Shown here piece after piece: positions 52,671-56,380 of a stretch of DNA of 56,380 nt. Under the pieces are notes generated by a model, which had not been told where the DNA came from, did no database searches, and worked only from the letters and a program-made list of their open reading frames with translations. Each line of letters begins with the position of its first letter. Position 1 is the first letter of the stretch. This stretch comes from a bacterium. Lineage in GTDB: Bacteria > JAHJDO01. Both the position numbers and the translations under genes were made by a program. Where the stretch lies: assembly GCA_018812485.1 (NCBI GenBank), contig JAHJDO010000075.1, positions 1 to 56,380 of the forward strand, given 5' to 3'.

Positions 52671-53672
52671 TTGTTTATCGATAATGTTGTCATACATGTA
52701 AAAGCAGGAGACGGTGGTAATGGATGTGTAAGCTTTCGCAGAGAAAAATATGTTCCCAAAGGCGGTCCTGACGGAGGAGACGGAGGAAAAGGCGGAGACA
52801 TCATTATTGAAGCTGTCCCCCATCAAAGAACTCTTATCAGTTTTCTTCATAAAAAACATATCAAAGCCAAACATGGCCAACATGGCAAAGGCAAAAAAAT
52901 GTTTGGTAGAAACAGTCCTGACATCATATTAGAGGTACCTGTTGGAACAATTATAAAAGAGCATAACAGAACTATTGTAGATTTATGTCATCATGCTGAT
53001 AGGGTCATAGTTGCGCGTGGTGGAAGAGGAGGAAAGGGAAATGCCAAATTTGCCACATCTACTAAACGTGCTCCGCGAATCGCAGAACAAGGGGTAAAAG
53101 GTGAAGAAAAGGATATTAGATTAGAGCTGCGCCTAATCGCTGATATTGGGCTGGTTGGATATCCAAATTCAGGAAAATCCACTTTGCTTTCCCGTATATC
53201 ACATGCCAGGCCTAAAATAGCTGATTATCCCTTTACCACTATAGAGCCACTTTTAGGAGTTATAAAAGTACATGACTCATCCTTTGTAGCTGCTGATATC
53301 CCGGGATTAATAGAAGGTGCACACAAGGGAAAAGGCATGGGAAATAAGTTTTTGGCTCATATAAGCAGAACAAAAATCATTCTGCATCTTATCGATATGT
53401 CTGATGAAGACTCGTATTCAAAATTTAATGCTATTAATAAAGAGTTATCTCTATATAATTTAGGCGATCGAGCCCAAATAATAGTTGCTAATAAGATGGA
53501 CATAATTACTGCACAAACCAACCTTAAAGATTTTAAAAAAAAGTTGCATTCAAAGGAGATATTTGCTATTTCTGCACTCTATGGAGAAGGGGTGAAAGAG
53601 TTGATCTACTATGTTGATAAGCTATTACACACTGAAACTGAAAAAGATACAATTCAGGATTTTACCTCCTAA
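52671..53672 (+). CDS. obgE: Obg-family GTPase
   Basis: Predicted 333 aa. The start is TTG 52671, giving the expected Met-Phe-Ile-Asp opening, with AAAGG 6 nt upstream inside rplI. The Gly-rich Obg domain (VKAGDGGNGCVSFRREKYVP) is followed by G1 GYPNSGKST (~165), G3 DIPG and G4 NKMD. It acts in late 50S assembly and stress control. It is 1 nt after rplI and likely coupled. The C-terminal extension seen in some Obg proteins is missing. Confidence 0.95.
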   Translation: MFIDNVVIHVKAGDGGNGCVSFRREKYVPKGGPDGGDGGKGGDIIIEAVPHQRTLISFLHKKHIKAKHGQHGKGKKMFGRNSPDIILEVPVGTIIKEHNRTIVDLCHHADRVIVARGGRGGKGNAKFATSTKRAPRIAEQGVKGEEKDIRLELRLIADIGLVGYPNSGKSTLLSRISHARPKIADYPFTTIEPLLGVIKVHDSSFVAADIPGLIEGAHKGKGMGNKFLAHISRTKIILHLIDMSDEDSYSKFNAINKELSLYNLGDRAQIIVANKMDIITAQTNLKDFKKKLHSKEIFAISALYGEGVKELIYYVDKLLHTETEKDTIQDFTS

Positions 53673-53682
53673 AATCCGCTTT

Positions 53683-53710
53683 CTGTCATTGCAAAAGATA
53701 AAATCCTGAG
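53683..53710 (+). repeat. Dispersed 28-bp repeat, copy B
   Basis: TGTCATTGCAAAAGATAAAA followed by TCCTGAGG; the inverted partner of 39711-39738 with two mismatches. It lies 10 bp after the obgE stop and ahead of a toxin-antitoxin pair. Confidence 0.6.
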
Positions 53711-53753
53711 GAACTTCATTTACAAAAACATAGCAATAAATACAAGATTTCGT

Positions 53754-53759
53754 TATAAT
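53754..53759 (+). promoter_or_regulatory. -10 box ahead of the second mntA-hepT pair
   Basis: A perfect TATAAT lies 42 nt before ATG 53801. The -35 at 17 bp spacing is TAGCAA, a weak match. The pair thus seems to have its own promoter rather than relying on obgE readthrough. Confidence 0.45.
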
Positions 53760-53800
53760 GTGAATAGTTTTAATAAGTTAAACGATGTAAAGGTAACGAT

Positions 53801-54088
53801 ATGAGAAGACAGATTGAGGAAATAAAGGGAAAGATTCTTCCTGTTCTACAACGTTACGATGTGAGGAAAGCAGCAATATTCGGCTCTTTTGCAAGAGGAG
53901 AAAATAAAGAAGGCAGTGATATAGATGTTTTGGTAGAGTTCAATGGAGATAAAAGTCTTCTGGACCTTTCAGGGCTTAAGATAACATTGGAAGAATTGCT
54001 AAAAATAGGAGTGGATGTACTTACCTATAATTCCTTACATCCTCTTCTTAGAGATAGAATTTTGAATGAACAAGAGGTGATTTTATGA
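53801..54088 (+). CDS. mntA: MntA-like minimal nucleotidyltransferase antitoxin (second copy)
   Basis: Predicted 95 aa; ATG 53801 preceded by AAAGG. The GS-X10-DXD motif is GS at 28-29 and D40-I-D42 ([20 protein letters not shown]). It overlaps the hepT-like gene by the 4-nt ATGA. It is diverged from the copy at 20802-21107, so this is a distinct module rather than a recent duplicate. Confidence 0.88.
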   Translation: MRRQIEEIKGKILPVLQRYDVRKAAIFGSFARGENKEGSDIDVLVEFNGDKSLLDLSGLKITLEELLKIGVDVLTYNSLHPLLRDRILNEQEVIL

Positions 54089-54435
54089 AAAAAGATCCGA
54101 AAGTTTTCATTGAGCATATATTGGAATGTATAGAACGAATTGAGGAATACGTAAAAGGAATAACAAAAGATAAATTTTCCAAGTCAGTACAACTACAAGA
54201 CGCTGTTGTTAGAAGAATTGAAATTATTGGAGGAGCTGTTAAAAATATACCTATTGAAATAAAGGATAGATACCTCGATATTGCTTGGAAAGAGATAGCA
54301 GGAATGAGAGATATTCTTATACATGATTATTTTGGTGTGGATTTAGAACTAACATGGAAAGTTGCTAAACAAGATGTCACTGAATTAAAAAAAAGGGTAT
54401 TGAAAGTAAAAAAAGATTTGGAGAATAATTTTTAA
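54085..54435 (+). CDS. hepT: HepT-like (DUF86) toxin (second copy)
   Basis: Predicted 116 aa helical protein. The RX4HXY motif is R75-DILI-H80-D-Y82 ([12 protein letters not shown]), preceded by [16 protein letters not shown]. It would be silenced by AMPylation on the motif Tyr. The pair lies between obgE and proB, which are often direct neighbours. Confidence 0.87.
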   Translation: MKKDPKVFIEHILECIERIEEYVKGITKDKFSKSVQLQDAVVRRIEIIGGAVKNIPIEIKDRYLDIAWKEIAGMRDILIHDYFGVDLELTWKVAKQDVTELKKRVLKVKKDLENNF

Positions 54436-54446
54436 ATAGAATCACT

Positions 54447-55565
54447 ATGAATAGAAAAGAGCTAATCAAGAGCGCTAAGTGCATTGTTATTAAGATAGGC
54501 ACATATGTACTGACCTCAGACACTGGGTTAAATAGAACAAGAATATCCAATATTGCCGAGGAAATAGTGGAATTGCGAAAACAAAATATTAAAATAATTA
54601 TTGTGTCCTCAGGTGCTATAGGCGCAGGTATGAAGGCTTTGGGCATTAGGAAGCATTCATTGACAATATCAAAAAAACAAGCTGTTGCTGCTGTAGGGCA
54701 GAATGAGCTAATGCATACTTATAAAGAGATCTTCAAAAAAAGAGGATATCATACTGCGCAGATTCTGCTCACAAGGGATGACTTTAAGTCCAGACTTAGA
54801 TACCTCAATATACGCAATACAATAATGGAACTATTTAAAGAGAATGTTATTCCTATTGTTAACGAAAACGACACTGTTGCAACTGAGGAAATTAAGTTTG
54901 GAGATAATGATACTCTTTCTGCACTTGTTGCTAATCTCTTAGATGCAGACCTTTTAATTATGCTTTCTAATATTGATGGACTGTTTACTGTTGATCCCCA
55001 AAAAAGTAAGCAAGCTTTTCTTATATCTGAAGTCGATAAAATCCGATCTAAAATAGAGTCGTATGCTTCTGACTCAAAAACAGGGGTTGGAGGCATGTTG
55101 ACAAAAATAACTGCAGCCAAAATGGGAACACAGTCAGGAGTGACTGTAATAATAGCTAATGGGCTTAAAAAAAATATTGTCTCTAGAATAATGAATGGAG
55201 AAAAAGTCGGTACAATCTTTCTTCCAAAAATTGATAAAAGAAAAACAGGCCGAAAAAAATGGATAGCATTTGCTCATTATATAAGAGGGACAATTATTGT
55301 TGATAAAGGAGCAAAACAAGTTTTAATAAACAAAGGCAAGAGCCTTTTATCCACAGGCATTATTGCCTCAAAAGGAAAATATAACATAGGAGACGTAGTC
55401 GGAATTGCTGATGCCGGAGGTAAGGAATTTGCAAGAGGGCTGGTCAACTATTCAGACAAAGATGTAGAAAAAATTAAAGGGAATAAGACTTCCCAGATTG
55501 AAGATATACTCGGTTATAAGTCCTATGATGAAGTAGTACACAGGGATAATCTGGTAATATTATAA
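54447..55565 (+). CDS. proB: Glutamate 5-kinase
   Basis: Predicted 372 aa. The amino acid kinase domain has VIKIGTYVLTSDTG, IIVSSGAIGAGMKALG, VNENDTVATEEIKFGDNDTL and GVGGMLTKITAAKMG. A PUA domain occupies ~280-365 (GTIIVDKGAKQVLINKGKSL). It starts proline synthesis. proA is not in the window. Confidence 0.95.
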   Translation: MNRKELIKSAKCIVIKIGTYVLTSDTGLNRTRISNIAEEIVELRKQNIKIIIVSSGAIGAGMKALGIRKHSLTISKKQAVAAVGQNELMHTYKEIFKKRGYHTAQILLTRDDFKSRLRYLNIRNTIMELFKENVIPIVNENDTVATEEIKFGDNDTLSALVANLLDADLLIMLSNIDGLFTVDPQKSKQAFLISEVDKIRSKIESYASDSKTGVGGMLTKITAAKMGTQSGVTVIIANGLKKNIVSRIMNGEKVGTIFLPKIDKRKTGRKKWIAFAHYIRGTIIVDKGAKQVLINKGKSLLSTGIIASKGKYNIGDVVGIADAGGKEFARGLVNYSDKDVEKIKGNKTSQIEDILGYKSYDEVVHRDNLVIL

Positions 55566-55619
55566 TAGTGTCAGGCACAAATTCATAATTTTTGTCCCTA
55601 ACAGTCCAAAACAGTCAGG

Positions 55620-55638
55620 ATATATGGATTCCATATAT
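55620..55638. repeat. 19-bp palindrome upstream of the last gene
   Basis: ATATATGGA-T-TCCATATAT, perfect 9-bp arms around one base. It may be an operator for the membrane protein gene or part of a small repeat with the flanking CCTAAC (55597) and GTTAGG (55644). Confidence 0.5.
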
Positions 55639-55641
55639 TAA

Positions 55642-56232
55642 TTGTTAGGTTTTAAAATAAAAAAAATCATTACATCACGAACATTCGCGATTGTCATGCT
55701 GATACTAAGCACCTTTTGGGATGCAGGGGGTACCTGTCTGACTCTGGGGCACAATCTATCGCGAGATGGTAATCCTTTGGTTCGAGGCATGAATTGGAAT
55801 CAAGTTCTTATGTTCATGGTCATATCGCATACCATCTTCATCATCTCGTTTATCTTTGCATGGCGCAAACAGAAAGCCATATGGCCAGAACAAAACAGAA
55901 CATTTTTCCCTTTTGTTGCCGATCGCCTGAAAGAAGGCTTTGCCTTCAATTTCAGTCGTGACCATATGAAGAATGAATTGGTTTGGGCGGGCATGCTCGC
56001 CTTGTGGCTTCCAACAGCAGCGCATTGTCTTGCAGGGATCATCATCACATCGGCCCTCGTCGGCGGTCCATCCTTTCTGGATGTTCTTGGCTTAGTCGGG
56101 ATTCATAATGTTCGTATGGCACAAAGGATTACCACACTACTCATTATCGTTATCGCTGTGCCACTTGCACACTATCCAATGTATCTTAAATATTCACTCG
56201 ATAGAGATAAAAGGAAGGAAACGAGAACATAA
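55642..56232 (+). CDS. Multi-pass membrane protein of unknown function
   Basis: Predicted up to 196 aa from TTG 55642; no Shine-Dalgarno is seen and ATG 55696 is an alternative that would remove part of the first helix. Four hydrophobic segments are visible: AIVMLILSTFWDAGGTCLTL, VLMFMVISHTIFIISFIFAW, the stretch from WAGMLALWLPTAAHCLAG onward and TLLIIVIAVPLAHYPMYL. No family is recognised. Base composition is more GC-rich than proB and resembles the accessory genes at the left of the window. The remaining 148 bp to the window edge hold no gene that I can see. Confidence 0.55.
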   Translation: MLGFKIKKIITSRTFAIVMLILSTFWDAGGTCLTLGHNLSRDGNPLVRGMNWNQVLMFMVISHTIFIISFIFAWRKQKAIWPEQNRTFFPFVADRLKEGFAFNFSRDHMKNELVWAGMLALWLPTAAHCLAGIIITSALVGGPSFLDVLGLVGIHNVRMAQRITTLLIIVIAVPLAHYPMYLKYSLDRDKRKETRT

Positions 56233-56252
56233 CAAATCGCTGCACTGGATTG
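56226..56252 (+). other. attC-like sequence after the last gene (tentative)
   Basis: GAACATAACAAATCGCTGCA overlaps the stop of the membrane protein gene and continues CTGGATTGG. It resembles the R''-L'' half of an integron attC site. A GTTAGGT (55644-55650) fitting the R' core GTTRRRY lies at the other end of the gene. The matching L'/R' half downstream is not found before the window ends. Confidence 0.25.
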
Positions 56253-56380
56253 GTAATGCAAGAAGTTTTATGCAAATTCATACTATCAATCTCTCCTAAG
56301 GACTGTAAATTATCAGTCATCTCCTAAATTGTTTATGCTACTTCTCTTCACCTTGTGGATACTGCCGTTCTGTGTATAAC

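Noticed and set aside
53656-53676. GGATTTT-ACCTCCT-AAAATCC hairpin at the obgE stop
   Set aside because: The stem is AT-rich and no T-run follows; it is not convincing as a terminator.
1-56380. CRISPR array, tRNA or rRNA genes
   Set aside because: No regularly spaced repeats, cloverleaf-like sequences or rRNA segments were recognised in the intergenic regions.

Overview
The window is a chromosomal segment of an uncultured, AT-rich, diderm-type bacterium. It encodes a lipoprotein signal peptide with a lipobox, a pseudopilin tail with the H-X9-DG motif, LamG and CBM9-like secreted proteins and many housekeeping genes. The H-X9-DG pseudopilin, the LamG/glycosidase-like genes and the gene arrangement suggest the PVC/Omnitrophota neighbourhood. 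This is inference from gene content, not a phylogenetic result. No rRNA, tRNA or CRISPR array was seen.

Layout. 1-7,025 (+) is an accessory region: a pseudopilin tail, a secreted LamG protein, a melibiase-type glycosidase, a frameshifted transglutaminase-like lipoprotein gene and a DUF4404-like gene. The last two start from near-identical copies of one promoter/start block. 7,029-24,353 (-) holds mgtE-leuC-leuD, a defence island (mntA-hepT toxin-antitoxin pair, type III methylase mod, fic, a 39-codon ORF, type III restriction subunit res), then ykgJ, a TPR gene, cobU, a GT4 glycosyltransferase, nadC-birA-coaX and leuB-asd. 24,423-29,677 (+) carries two membrane-anchored proteins of unknown function, a TrkH/TrkA potassium system, folE and nagA. 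29,674-44,817 (-) is one long co-directional run: a CBM9-like protein, yqeK, argS, lpdA, a cargo patch (mazEF and a UroD-like gene), lipB-lipA and a stand-alone lipoyl domain, aspC-hom-PAP2-thrC-lysC and hisB-hisA-hisI. 44,975-56,232 (+) has a GT39-type membrane glycosyltransferase interrupted at its last codons by an insertion sequence, then pta-rpmF-plsX-fabH-fabD-rplI-obgE, a second mntA-hepT pair, proB and a membrane protein.

How the genes work together. aspC, lysC, asd, hom and thrC cover most of the aspartate-to-threonine route (no homoserine kinase is present); leuC, leuD and leuB cover leucine; hisB, hisA and hisI are part of histidine synthesis. LipB, LipA, the lipoyl domain and Lpd form a lipoate module without E1/E2 catalytic genes. 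plsX, fabH and fabD start fatty acid and phospholipid synthesis.

Most notable signals: (1) a complete IS with about 33-bp imperfect terminal inverted repeats and a 15-bp target duplication. The IS supplies the stop codon of the gene it hit, and the transposase frame ends in host DNA. Its mRNA leader can fold to bury both Shine-Dalgarno and start codon. (2) A duplicated TTGACA-17-TAG(C/T)AT promoter/start block that predicts leaderless mRNAs. (3) A defence island with an autoinhibited Fic protein and a coupled 39-codon ORF inside a type III restriction-modification operon. (4) Toxin-antitoxin modules lodged inside core operons. (5) An AT-rich repeat inserted in frame in nadC.
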